From assembly GCA_027605045.1 (NCBI GenBank), contig JAQFWX010000001.1:1860001-1924000 (forward strand): DNA of 64,000 bases, written 5' to 3'. The position numbers were made by a program, and so were the translations under genes. Numbering within the stretch: position 1 is the stretch's first letter; each line of letters opens with the position of its first letter. The notes under the pieces were generated by a model. That model was given only the letters and a program-made list of their open reading frames with translations, had not been told where the DNA came from and searched no databases. This document shows, piece by piece, positions 10,881 to 21,362 of the stretch. This DNA is from Phallus indusiatus (lineage: Eukaryota > Basidiomycota > Agaricomycetes > Phallales > Phallaceae).

Positions 10881-12125
10881 TTACTCGCTGCCGTTCTGAA
10901 AATCCTCTTTAGTTGCAGTGATCGCGATCTCGGTCTCTTCCATGGCAATCTCAGTGCGATTTTGCGTTTCCAACACATCCTGCTGGGCAAAACGCTGTTC
11001 GAGGATTTCATCGATCTCCTCAGTCTGCATAAAACGAACGTCGAATGCGCGTGGGCAGTCTTTAACGAGATGGCCTAACTGTCCACATCGGAAACACCGG
11101 GCTGTCTCAGTCTGTATGCGGCGGCGAGCAGCATCAACTTCCATGGCATCATTTTGGGTTGGAGGTGCAGCATTAGCAGGAGCAGAAATCGGTGGTCGTA
11201 CCGGGTGAGACGTGATGGCAGGAATTGGTGCACGAGGTGGAGGAAAAGGAGGTGGGGAGTAGATAGGGGGTCCCGCCGTGTGTTGGTAGATCGGGAATGG
11301 GCTGGGTCGAGTTCGAGAGAGCGGAATCGACGTAAGAGGGGTCGAAATCGAATTACCGGGAGCAACTCGACGTTGGGTGGCGTTGAAGGCGTCGTTGGTA
11401 CGGCAAGCCTGATCAAAAAGCCGGGCAGCCTGAACCCATCCTTCGTAATCACTATAATCGGGTCGGTTCTGCATCGTTCCCACTTTACTAGCGATCTCCC
11501 GGTCTAAACCTTGGCGATAATACGTCGTCAGTGCCAGGCCATCGTGAATCGTAAATCCAGCACAATCCACAATTATGCGAAATGCATCGGTGTAATCATC
11601 TACATTTCGACCTCCTTGAGCATAGCGTCCTGAAAGAAGGAGATTCAATGCGTCTTCGGCTTTGGTTACCGGGAAGAATTCAGAGCGAAATTTCTGTCGG
11701 AAGTCTTCCCAGGTCTCATAAGGAGCCAATCCCCGGTTGTACTGGGCTTGAACGAGTTCGGCAAAGGCGCCAGCACGCCCACTATTCATGTAGGATAGTA
11801 CCCAGATGACTTTGGTACTAAGATTCGGGAAATCGCCACCGCACACGCTCATGTAGAGTTCGACCGAATTCCAGAAGGTACGGCCGTTTTTGCGATCTCC
11901 ATCATAGGCAAGGGGTACAGCAGGGCGAGTGTTTTGAGACGATCTCGTCTCGTTTTGAGGATTTGGAACCGAGGCTCCAGGATTAGGGGTGTTCGGATTA
12001 GAGGGATCGGCAGCAGGAGCCTGAGGGGTGAAGAGTCGGTCAAGATGAGTTACAAGCTCTTCTATTCTTTGTTCAATCACAGAGAGGCGACTCTCAGTGG
12101 TAGGGTCACCCTCTTCTAGATCCAT
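10881..12125 (-). CDS. gag: Gypsy gag, 414 residues
   Basis: Structural protein that forms the virus-like particle and binds the element RNA in the cytoplasm. It starts with an acidic, probably coiled-coil segment (residues about 10-35), has the retrotransposon gag domain in the middle (WNSVELYMS, DFRQKFRSEFFP, GRYAQGGRNVDDYTDAF), a proline-rich linker, and one CCHC zinc knuckle CFRCGQLGHLVKDC near residue 345. The start is 145 bases inside the 5' LTR. The frame is intact, and its stop lies just upstream of the 10532-10833 insertion; pol continues in another phase. Confidence 0.92.
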   Translation of the reverse strand: MDLEEGDPTTESRLSVIEQRIEELVTHLDRLFTPQAPAADPSNPNTPNPGASVPNPQNETRSSQNTRPAVPLAYDGDRKNGRTFWNSVELYMSVCGGDFPNLSTKVIWVLSYMNSGRAGAFAELVQAQYNRGLAPYETWEDFRQKFRSEFFPVTKAEDALNLLLSGRYAQGGRNVDDYTDAFRIIVDCAGFTIHDGLALTTYYRQGLDREIASKVGTMQNRPDYSDYEGWVQAARLFDQACRTNDAFNATQRRVAPGNSISTPLTSIPLSRTRPSPFPIYQHTAGPPIYSPPPFPPPRAPIPAITSHPVRPPISAPANAAPPTQNDAMEVDAARRRIQTETARCFRCGQLGHLVKDCPRAFDVRFMQTEEIDEILEQRFAQQDVLETQNRTEIAMEETEIAITATKEDFQNGSE

Positions 12126-12256
12126 GACGAAGAAATCGAAGAACGAAGGACGGAAGGGTCGTTTTATGGGCGAAAAGTGTCGGGAACGTCTGAGACACTG
12201 CCAGTGAAGAGTTTCCGAAAGAAAACGACGATAGAAACGACCGGTCCGAAAGGTAG

Positions 12257-12269
12257 AAGCTTGTTCTAC
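12257..12269 (-). promoter_or_regulatory. Primer-binding site with 11-nt self-complement to the LTR
   Basis: Directly inside the 5' LTR the minus strand reads GTAGAACAAGCTT, not the TGG start expected for a tRNA primer. AGAACAAGCTT is the exact reverse complement of AAGCTTGTTCT in the LTR (12378 down to 12368), located 30 bases after a TATAT box, where transcription would start. This is the layout of the Tf1/sushi self-priming mechanism. See findings. Confidence 0.7.
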
Positions 12270-12621
12270 TGTTAGGGCGACTCAGGGCACACACCTAGAG
12301 GAGGGAAAACCTAAGATCTATTGCGGGGCAGCAACTAACTACTCACCTAGAGGAGGGAAAACCTAAGAGAACAAGCTTAGGTATCCCCCTCTAGGGAAAA
12401 CGCATATAAGTACAGAGTATGAGGCGCCCGACTGATCCCCATGGGATCCGAGGAGATACAAACAGAAATCGGAGTAAATCAAAGAAATCGAGAAATCGAG
12501 AAAACGACAAAAATAGTGGAAACGGTAAGATACGGAAAATGAAGGAAATCGAAGTGCGAAATGAAACCGAAAGAAATCGAAAAGATCGAATAATTGAGCG
12601 AGGCACTAGCGTACCGTAACA
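12270..12621 (-). mobile_element. 5' LTR of the Gypsy element (family 1, 352 bp)
   Basis: Minus strand TGTTACGGTACGC...GAGTCGCCCTAACA. Contains TATAT at 12408-12404, a presumed transcript start at AAGCTTGTTCT, and the small hairpin CCTAAG...CTTAGG around it. Similar solo copies are at 35893, 43153, 48572 and 53960. Confidence 0.93.
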
Positions 12622-13325
12622 CCATCCGTCATTGCCGAGAGTTACATATTGAAGCTTTCTTCATTATCATCGAGCTTAAGGCTGTCCACGGGTATTGGAT
12701 TACCCGGGTTACCCGAACGGGTTGACAGGTTTTTACCCGCGGGTCACGGGTACCTGCTTACGTAATTACCCGGGTCAATTTTACCTGCGGGTCCGGGTTT
12801 CACTTTAGACAACAAGCAGGTACCCGCGGGTATGCAATAACCTCGGTCCATGTCATATAAGTACAATTTTTGAGTGAATTTCGTCGTGTTTTTTTTTTAT
12901 TTTTGGCTCTAGAGAGCTCAAAATTTACTTAAAATGAAAATAAAAAAATATGTAATAAATATTTTTCGAATATCTGCAAGATAAGTCGGGCGCTTAAATA
13001 AGCGCCCGTGTTACATAATCAAAAAAATCGTCTGAAATCGTCTAAACTAGAGAGTTTTGAGACACTCTCTATGACCCGGGTACCCGCCACAGGTTACCCG
13101 TACCCGTCGGGTAATTACCCGCGGATCCGGGTTCCACTTTGAGAGCAGGTCATTACCCGCAGGTAGGTACCCGTACCCGCGGGTAATTACCCGTGGACAG
13201 CCTTAATCGAGCTTGATATCATCCAGTACGAGATACAGCTCGCGGCTCTTGAAGCTTGGAACGCACATATCAGAAACGTCCTCGATGAACTCGACGCTCG
13301 TGACAAACGTCAGGACAAATCCTGA
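12622..13325 (+). pseudogene. Unidentified ORF tail interrupted by a hAT MITE
   Basis: On the plus strand a frame open from the LTR border (12624) to the MITE resumes in phase after the MITE and its TSD, and ends in TGA at 13323-13325, giving about 59 residues rich in I, E and L (IQYEIQLAALEAWNAH is a typical stretch). I do not recognise the protein. It is probably the C-terminal end of an older gene or transposon ORF truncated by the Gypsy element. Confidence 0.5.
12677..13205. mobile_element. hAT MITE, 529 bp, second TIR type
   Basis: TIRs TAAGGCTGTCCACGGGTA and complement, exact 8-bp TSD ATCGAGCT (12669-12676 and 13206-13213). Subterminal acccgcgggt palindromes and the same central core as copy 1 (ggctctagagagctc, gggcgcttaaataagcgccc) but with different ends. 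Confidence 0.93.
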
Positions 13326-13432
13326 AGAAGACTGTCGTGGCACAATCTCTTATAGATTGAGGCCAAGTCCTGACTGCTGTTGATCAATGGTGACAGTTAT
13401 TGATATTCTATTCAGCAACTAAAATACATCCT

Positions 13433-14268
13433 CACTGGAGACATTGTAGGGTTTAGCCAAAAAAAGGATCCTAAGAAAATTATGGTTCAAGGCATAGGCT
13501 ATTGACAATTTACCAAATTGCAAAATCATATTATAACTAATACTCAGATTAAGGGATTCTGGCTTGCAAAATTGTCAGTATATTATTATAATTACCTTGA
13601 TTGGATTATGTAATAATTCTTTGTCATATAAGCCCATGATCAATATTACCCATTCAGTAAAATAATAAACAGAATGAAACTTACATTATCATCATCTATA
13701 TTGAAGGATATTCTAAAAATCTTTTTTATATTTATTGTGAAAATATATTTCTATTATAATTTAGATGCATGGGAAAAGCTTAGTTTTAAGCATGAGAATA
13801 TACTATGTAATATCAGAGTTTTCCTGGGAAAACCTTAATAATACATAGATTTCTGGAAAATCTTGAGAAAACTCTAATGTCAAATACTGTGACCTCAAGT
13901 TTTAATTACACAGAAACTCAATATTTCTCACTCCCTCAAAATTATGATAGAAAATTGTATTGGTAAGTAATTATATTAACTTCATTATATAATTCTCAGC
14001 TATGGTTAATAATAATATATGTTTTAGTTTGTATACTGTTTGATTGAATAGAAAAAGTTATAGATAGTGTTATATAAGTAAAAATTCTTATATAATTTAA
14101 CTAAGATAAAAATAGCAACATACTGACAATTTTTCAGGTCAGAATCCTATGATCTGAGTATTAGTTATAATATTATATTATAAGTTAGTGAATTGTCATA
14201 TGCCTATGCCTCCAAATATAATTTTCTTAGGATCCTTTTTTTGGTCAAACCCTACAATGTCTCCAGTG
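13433..14268. mobile_element. CACTA-like non-autonomous element, 836 bp, copy 2
   Basis: CACTGGAGACATTGTAGGG ends, 3-bp TSD CCT (13430-13432 and 14269-14271), exactly the same length as copy 1 and closely similar throughout. Confidence 0.87.
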
Positions 14269-14482
14269 CCTAGTATCTATCACCGTTCCCGGATATCAGT
14301 ACTTGACACATAGAGTGCGATCTCTATGAGGTTCGTTCGTTCGGAATCGATAAAGAATGTGAAATCGAATTAAATCGTTAAATTGATGTCACGAGAAAAT
14401 TGGCTTGTGACAGAGGGGATCCTAAGATATATATATTGAAGAAACACTAACTACTCACCTAGAGGGAGGGAATCCTAAGAGA

Positions 14483-14906
14483 ACTGTTACGGTACGCTAG
14501 CGCCTCGCCTGATTATTCGATTTCTTCGATTTCTTTCGGTTTCATTTCGTGTTACTGTTACGGTACGCTAGCGCCTCGCCCGATTATTCGATCTTTTCGA
14601 TTTCTTTCGATTTCATTTCGTGTTACGATTTCCTTCATTTCCCGTACTTTGCCGTTTTCACTATTTTTCGTTGTTTTCCGTTTTCTCGATTTCTTCGATC
14701 TCTTTCGATTTCTGTTCGTGTCTCCTCGGATCCCATGGAGATCAGTCGGGCGCCTCATATTCGGTACTTATATGCGTTTTCCCTAGAGGGGGATACCTAA
14801 GCTTGTTCTCTTAGGTTTTCCCTCCTCTAGGTGAGTGGTTAGTTGTCGCCCCCGAATAGATCTTAGGTTTTCCCTCCTCTAGGTGTGTGCCCTGAGTTGC
14901 TCTAAC
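14483..14906 (-). mobile_element. Family 1 LTR copy with duplicated start
   Basis: Reverse-oriented LTR beginning tgttacggtacgctagcgcc; the first ~64 bases are present twice (14483 and about 14547). It ends CTCTAACA at 14906. No matching TSD was found. A short family 2 LTR remnant (cctagagggaggg) precedes it at about 14410-14482. Confidence 0.75.
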
Positions 14907-15770
14907 AATACCTGCCACAGGTTTTGCAAATTTCAATTTGTGTGATCCCTGTACCTGCAGGTATACAGGTATTTCCATGGGTTTGCAGGTTTTTTTAGGG
15001 GTATACCCACAGGTATACCTCTATTTATACCTGCAGGTTTGAACCATACCTGAAGAGGTTTTTGTCAGGGTACGCCTCTCATTTTTCCTTATTTATTATC
15101 ATTGGCATTGCTCTATTTCTACTTCATTTATCATTTCCATATTTTACATCTACCTTCTGTTCATTTGTTCTGCCTCTATTTCACTTTCTCTACTCGTGCG
15201 TGTTGCATGCTCATACCCAGCGTGATGCCCGTGACATCACATTGCTTAGGTTCAGTTCGGGCATCTGGCACTTAGCTGTGTCAGGGCTGCACACTGTGTT
15301 GTCATTTTATGTATATAGTAGCTGTACCTAGAGTGAGGGTCCCTAAGCTTGTTCTTGTTAGGGCGACTCAGGGCACACACCTAGAGGAGGGAAAACCTAA
15401 GATCTATTCGGGGCGACAACTAACTACTCACCTAGAGGAGGGAAAACCTAAGAGAACAAGCTTAGGTATCCCCCTCTAGGGAAAACGCATATAAGTACAG
15501 GATAAGAGGTGCCCGACTGATCTCCATGGGATCCAAGGAGATACAGGCCGAAATCGAAATAAATCGAGGAAATCGAGAAATCAGGAAAACAATGAAAATG
15601 GTGGAAATGGTAAAATACGGGAAATGAAGGAAATCGTAACACGAAATGAAACCGAAAGAAATCGAAGAAATCGAATAATCGGGCGAGGCGCTAGCGTACC
15701 GTAACAGGTATGGTTCAGCTGTGTGCACGGTCATACCCGTACCTGCAGGTATAACCTGTTGAGATCCTTA
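14907..15770. mobile_element. hAT-type MITE interrupted by LTR pieces
   Basis: The two ends match the element at 43599-43953 (cctgccacaggttttgcaaa on the left, acctgttgagatcctta on the right). It is interrupted by a family 2 LTR piece (about 15066-15355, 3' end missing) joined directly to a full family 1 LTR (15357-15706). Absence of TSDs and the abrupt LTR junction point to recombination between elements. Confidence 0.65.
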
Positions 15771-15986
15771 GCTCAAACATATAGTTTTATCGTATGAGAG
15801 ACAGCAGCTCATATAGGTTTACATAATGGATTAGTCAGCCACTGCTCTCGAGTCTCAACTCTCGAGGAAAGGCCAGTGACTGGGAAGGTGTCCCATGGGA
15901 TGCTGTCTCATGAGATACTGGATGGGATTTATGATATTAGGGTGAGTATTTGTATAAGATTATCATGCAAAAGTCCTGATTGCTTA

Positions 15987-16352
15987 CTGCTATTATAGCA
16001 TTGTAAGGCACGAGCATTTTTGAATGTAAAAAAAATCATTCTAATAAAATTATCATATCTCAGTCTGTGATGCATATTTTGACTTGATTTTTACTGCATC
16101 TTGTTCAGAAAAAAAATCTAGTTTTATTTTTTAATAAATATGTATTTATTGTGGTTTTCAAAATTACACTTCAATTTTGAAAACAACAATAAACACATAT
16201 ATTTATTAAAAAATAAAACTAGATTTTTTTCTGAATAAGATGCAGCAAAAATCAAGTCAAAATATGTGTCACAGACTGAGATATGACAGCTTTATTGGAA
16301 TGATTTTTTTTACATTCAAAAATATTTGTGCCTTACAATGCTATAACAGCAG
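15987..16352. mobile_element. Palindromic MITE, 366 bp, flanked by TA
   Basis: Almost perfect foldback: each ~180 bp arm starts CTGCTATTATAGCATTG TAAGGCA (left) or its complement, and the centre is a short AT-rich turn. Flanked by TTA/TAA. Related copies at 20139-20510 and 24599-25797. No coding capacity; likely moved by a Tc1/mariner or PIF-type transposase. Confidence 0.8.
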
Positions 16353-18121
16353 TAATTAAACCAAGGGTGGTAGCTTTGCAGACCAGGGAGTTTGCTATCA
16401 TACAGTGACACACAAAAATAATGCATGCCCACTTATTTTGTACTATGTTACTCTAACAATAAAATGCTTATAATATAAATTGTAGAGAACATTTGAAAGC
16501 TTATTTTGAGTATATAAACCCTTGCCTGAATTTTGAGTTTGAGAGAAATAATTGGATTTTCATGAAAAATTTTTACCTAAAATTTTTTAAAAGTGTTTTT
16601 TATCACTTGGGGATGAACTAGTTTTATAATTTGACATCTTTCCTACAACTTTTGGCTGAGGACCATGATCTAATTCCTTTTTCTTGAGGAGATATAAAGC
16701 TTCTAATAACCCCTCTAAGGGGTAAAACCGCCCAGTTTAGGCCATTTTAGGCCAAAATGGCCATATTCCGAGCCTCATACCTCTCCGGGAAGTGCAATTC
16801 AGCACATGGTTGCTAAGTCAAAATGAAAGAGAGCATTTTAAAGTACAATATAAGCATTTTTTTATTTTAAAAAAAATGTCCTAGAAAAAGATAGTTTTGG
16901 GGGTTTTTCTTAAAATATTCACATCTCTTTAAATTGCAAGTATTAACTATCAATTTATATGCTCAAAAAAGTCCCTAAAGGGTTACCTAAAATACTATAT
17001 TCATATATCTATCACACGATTATTCTACTGTGGGATATTGCACCTTATATCCCGTGTATTATTTTTGTTCGCCACCGTATACTTTACCTCCACTTGTACA
17101 TATCTTCTCAACTGATTTATAAATATCAAATACTTTTATAGTACATATTGTAGAGATATATAATTTGTATTATATATCCTAAGCAAGCTAAACTGAAAAG
17201 TTGTTACTACAGCCACTGGGAGTCTTGGGGGCTGGTCTGGAGTGTTTGGAAAACATGGGGCAAGAGATTCGGCTGACCCCACTTCACACTCCGATTGGGA
17301 TGTAATATTCCTGGCTTTAGTTATTGGAATGTTGGCAGTGCAAATCTGTCAATTGGACTTTGAATATGTCGATGCCCGTGTCTGTAATGTATTTGCTCTG
17401 GTTCAAGGTATAGGCACCTTGTACTGTTGCAAATGAGAGAATTGTTTAGAGGGAACCTAGTCTGGCAACAAAGGTCTTGTTATTGAGGGTGAGACAGAGC
17501 TTGCTGCTGCTGTTGTAAGACTTGAGCTAGCTGCTACTGATAGTCTTGAGGTAGAGATAGAAAAGAGAAAGAAATAGAAAAGAGAAAGACCAATTTAATT
17601 GGTAAGCACTATGGTGCACTACTATAGATGATGATAAGGCAGATTCATTTTTACAAGAGAAATCAGCCCCTATTTATACACTTTGGGTCTGCTACAAATA
17701 AAGCAAAATATTAGTAATTAAAAGATAAGGAATTACTTAGAAAGGAAATTAATTAGTAAAGGTGGAGTAGTAAAAATTATAGTGAAACATTATTAGTGAG
17801 ACAGAAAAATAAAAGTACCTAGAACTGAGTCATATGACTGTTCCTAGAAAATAAACAAATAGAAATACACAAATACAAGCAAGAGCTCAAAAAAGAATAG
17901 TAAAAAACTGACATAATGTGGACTTTTGTTGTTTATATACTGTTTTTAGATTTAGTGGCTGTGCCTTTTGACTTGTTTTTGCTGAGCTGGGTAAAAGTGC
18001 CCTAGATACATGACAGTATCCCATGGGATAGTGACTCATGGGACACTTTCCTAGTCATGGTCCTTTTGTGCAACTCTCAAGTAAATCTCCATTGCTATAG
18101 GAGACAATTAGGGGATAAGTA
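16353..18121. other. AT-rich decayed DNA without genes
   Basis: No coding region, clear TIR or LTR found. Open frames are short and lack family motifs. Purine-rich microsatellite-like stretches (gaaagaaatagaaaagaga) occur near 17560-17590. CpG is scarce. Confidence 0.6.
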
Positions 18122-18126
18122 TTGTA

Positions 18127-18756
18127 TGTTACGCGCCGGGGTCGGGATGGCTAAGCGAGGCTCGGGGCAGGATCGGACATGGGTCGGGTGTCGGTCGGCT
18201 TCAACTTACTCTTGAGTTGCGCCCTCACGGTGCGTCACCAACAATTTCGGGTCGGGGCAGGACTACGAGGCTTTCCTAGGTTAGTACTAGATCGGACCAC
18301 GTACAGAGGTCTAGGGTGAGTTCTCCGAGGCTTTAACAACGTTGGAGGGTCTGGGTAGAGACTGAGTCGGAGGACGTCGGAGTCTTGAAGTTAGGAATAG
18401 GGTCGGAGAAGTTGGTCAGAGGTACATAGTTGTTGAAGAAGATAGACACAACGTCACCGACGACATTCGAGGACGTCATCAACGACGACAAAGGATCTAA
18501 GATGAGATTGGATCGAGATATGAAACGTGTGAGAGAATGGGCGGAATAAGATCTATATCAGAACTGGAGAAGTAGTTACAGGAAGCTCGATCTTTAAATA
18601 GCTATGAAACTAAATAGAGACCTGAAACGGGTTACAACAAGATAACAAGGACAGAAAAGGAAATGGATCGGAACGGGGAAACAAAAGAATATAAGCGAGG
18701 TACGGAAAAGGAATGAGCGGAGCTCCACTTAAGCGAGGTGTTACGCGGGTGTGACA
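18127..18756 (-). mobile_element. Solo LTR, family 4 (630 bp)
   Basis: Plus strand TGTTACGCGCCGG...GCGGGTGTGACA, TSD TTGTA on both sides (18122-18126, 18757-18761). Still CpG-rich in a CpG-poor region, so a recent insertion. Other copies at 33720-34382 (decayed) and 51880-52505 (opposite orientation). Confidence 0.92.
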
Positions 18757-18773
18757 TTGTATTATTATATAAG

Positions 18774-19412
18774 TTGTGTTGCTGTGGTCCAGTTTGGTTC
18801 GGTTTTTTGAGACTTTTTGCTGAACCGAAAACTGAACTGATGGTTCAGTTTGGGAGATTTTGCTGAACTGAACTGATGTAGAATGGTTTGGTTTGGTTTT
18901 TTTCAGTTCAGTTCAACAGTTCAAACCAGTTCACAACAGTATTCATTCAACTTTTTCTAGATTTCATTGAATTTACACGATTTTCGACAAGTTTTTTTTT
19001 GCTTATGTAACACGAGCACTTATTTAGGCGTCCGACTTATCTTGTAGATATTTAAAAAATATTTATGGCATATTTGTTTGTTTCCATTTTGGGTAATTTT
19101 TGAGCTCTCTAGAGCCAAAATTAAAAAAAAATCATGATGAAATTCAATGTTTTCACTCAGTCATATAGCAATATGTGGATCGGTTCATGAACCAGTTTGA
19201 AATGGTTTGAAATGGTTTGGCAATTTCTGAATATTTCTGAACCGCGAACCAAACTGATATCTGAACCAAACTGATATCTGAACCAAACTGATATCTGAAC
19301 CAAACTGATATCTGAACCAAACTGAACTGAACTGATTAATTGGTTTTTTTCAGTTCGGTTTGCGGTTCGGTTCAGTCTTTTTTTGGTCCGGAACTGAACT
19401 GCAGCAACACTA
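18774..19412. mobile_element. hAT-like MITE rich in ggttcggttcag repeats
   Basis: Inverted ends (T)TGTGTTGCTG and CAGCAACACTA with 8-bp flanks TATATAAG (18766-18773) and TATGTAAG (19413-19420), one mismatch. Contains the same central core as the ACCCG-type MITEs in reverse (gagctctctagagcc) but different subterminal repeats (ttcagttcggtttggttc). Near 19249-19325 the 17-bp unit gaaccaaactgatatct is repeated four to five times. Confidence 0.75.
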
Positions 19413-19509
19413 TATGTAAGTGAAATGTATGTATAAGCTACTGAGCAGTAAAAATTTGATATGACATTGAGTCAATATGAGGTACTTCAAGTTCATGAGG
19501 CCAACATGA

Positions 19510-19665
19510 GGCTGAATTTTTCTAAGTCCTTGAAACTTAGGCACCAGCGGCTGCACTCCCTCAAAACGCGAGATTTTTTCCCAGTCCCTACAGACAAAGG
19601 ATGGGCCTCCCTAGCCGTGGGAAAGTAGGGACTGGGTTCGAGTCTATTGAGTGGCAAATCTCGTG
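19510..19665 (+). repeat. SINE- or MITE-like repeat, second copy
   Basis: Inverted counterpart of the repeat at 1801-1975, with cccagtccctac and gtagggactggg arms and ggttcgagtc after the second arm. Confidence 0.55.
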
Positions 19666-19806
19666 CATGGAATGCATGTGACCTCTTTCGTCAACATTGC
19701 AATGTATATGACCCATGTATCAAACTGTTTATCCTCAACTGAAGACAAGAAACTGGCAATAAAACCAAAATTATCTTGTTTATTGTAATTGAAGGATATT
19801 CACCAT

Positions 19807-20138
19807 GCCTGTCATGCCCAACATGCCCCGTGATCCTTTCCGAGGGTTTATGTATGTAATCTACACTTCGGGACCTTAGGTTTTTTAATAAGTATAAAGT
19901 ACGTACTCATCCTGTACTCGTTGTACTTCATGCACAGCCCTCCGATCCATCCATTTCTAAATGAAGTATATCTGCCCAACTCTCTGACTAACCAGAGGCT
20001 CGGTTAGTCTGGACTCTGCTTGTTTCATCTGTCCTGGATACTACTTTCCCTTCCTTGTCTCTTTCCCCTTTTAGTATAGTTACTTCATACTCATGTGTTT
20101 AAACCCAGTCTTGTAACTGGGAATCCTCAGTCATAATA
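19807..20138 (+). mobile_element. Decayed family 3 LTR fragment
   Basis: Matches the start of the 3166-3840 LTR with many CG to TG/CA changes (tgtcatgcccaacatgccccgtgatcc). Its 3' part is cut by the palindromic MITE that follows. Confidence 0.7.
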
Positions 20139-20510
20139 TAACTGCTGTTATAGCATTGTAAGAAGGCATGTGCATTTTTAAATGTGAAAAAATTCATCCC
20201 AATAAAATTGTTATATCTCAGTCTGTGATGCATATTTTGACTTGATTTTTGCTGCATCTTGTTTAGGAAATTTTTTGATAAGTATATATATTTATTGTTG
20301 ATTTCAAAATTACACAAAATTACACTTCAATTTTGAAAACAACAATAAATACATATACTTATTATAAAATAAAACTAGATTTTTTTCTGAACAAGATGCA
20401 GCAAAAATCAAGTCAAAATATGCATCACAGACTGAGATATGATAATTTTATTGGAATGAATTTTTTCACATTCAAAAATGCACATGCCTTACAATGCTAT
20501 AACAGCAGTA
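20139..20510. mobile_element. Palindromic MITE, second copy
   Basis: Foldback element with ends ctgctgttatagcattgtaag and complement, same family as 15987-16352, inserted at the edge of the family 3 LTR fragment. Confidence 0.75.
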
Positions 20511-20885
20511 AAAAGAGTATTCTCATGCTTAAAATTAAGCTTTTCCCATGCATCTAAATTATAATAGAAATATATTCTCACAATAAATATAAACAACATT
20601 TTCAGAACATTCTTCAATATGGGTGATGATAATGTAAGTTTCATTCTGTTTATTATTTTACTGAATGGATAACATTGATCATAGGCTTATATGATAAAGA
20701 ATTATTACATAATCCAACCAAGATATTATAGCAGTATACTGACAATTTTCCAAACCAGAATCCCTTAATCCGAGTATTAATTATAATATAATTGTGTAAT
20801 TTGGTAAATCATCAATAGTCTATACCTCGAACTATAATTTTCTTAAGATCCTTCCTTTGGCTAACCCTACAATGTCTACAGTGAT
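20511..20885 (-). mobile_element. Truncated CACTA-like element
   Basis: Only the right portion of an 836-bp-type element remains, ending taaccctacaatgtctacagtg; the other end is lost at the junction with the palindromic MITE. Confidence 0.7.
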
Positions 20886-21362
20886 GTGTCCATCCGGTGC
20901 ATCTGTACAAAAAGTTGCATAATCGCGTACTTTTTTGGTCTGCTCGATCGCAGGTAACCAGCATTTTTTCGGCAGGCCCCACAGAGCTCGAATCAGTCAT
21001 ATCCACCAATCAGTGTGTGAGGATTGGTCCCATGGACTGTTTATGTTATCATCACCAGGAGTCCTCAAACACTTAGCACCTGTCACTGGGCTTGTGATAT
21101 ATAAGATTTTAAACATTTTTCTGAACACATGGGAGACAGTTCTAGGTTATAATTACCTGACAAACTTTATAGATAACATCAAGTTAGTGGCAAGCATGAT
21201 TGTATCAGATGAAACTTCATGCCCAACATACTCTTGCTCACCAACTATATATCAGTTGATGAGGAATCAATCAAATGGATTGAATGGATGGGAAGTACAT
21301 AGGTTTGTATCAGTGGTCTAGCTTATAAGCTAAGAGCTTATTTTTTTTTAGAGGTAACTTAA
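20886..21362. other. Unassigned sequence
   Basis: No gene or repeat recognised. An open plus-strand frame of 128 codons (20935-21321) has no family motif and sits among repeats, so it is not called as a gene. Confidence 0.5.

Larger units (their letters stand above)
4550..12621 (-). mobile_element. Ty3/Gypsy chromovirus with both LTRs, multiply interrupted
   Basis: Two family 1 LTRs, about 352 bp each once insertions are removed, flank gag and pol on the minus strand. Order along the element is 5' LTR (12270-12621), leader with primer-binding site, gag (12125-10881), pol with protease, reverse transcriptase, RNase H, integrase and chromodomain, polypurine tract (5263-5250), 3' LTR (5249-4550). 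Later insertions are a solo LTR in the 3' LTR, a hAT MITE at the protease/RT junction, a CACTA-like element in the protease, and a small LTR-like element at the gag/pol border. The flanks of the two LTRs (gtttg and ccatc) do not form a TSD, so the element has recombined or lost a flank. Confidence 0.92.

Noticed and set aside
12391..12619. Serine/phenylalanine-rich and basic proteins in the LTR copies
   Set aside because: These frames recur in every family 1 LTR copy on opposite strands and simply reflect its gaaatcga-type repeats.
19249..19325. CRISPR-like array
   Set aside because: Units are contiguous without spacers, in a eukaryotic transposon.
20935..21321. 128-codon plus-strand ORF
   Set aside because: No recognisable domain, lies between repeat fragments, and no splice partners or promoter signals are visible.
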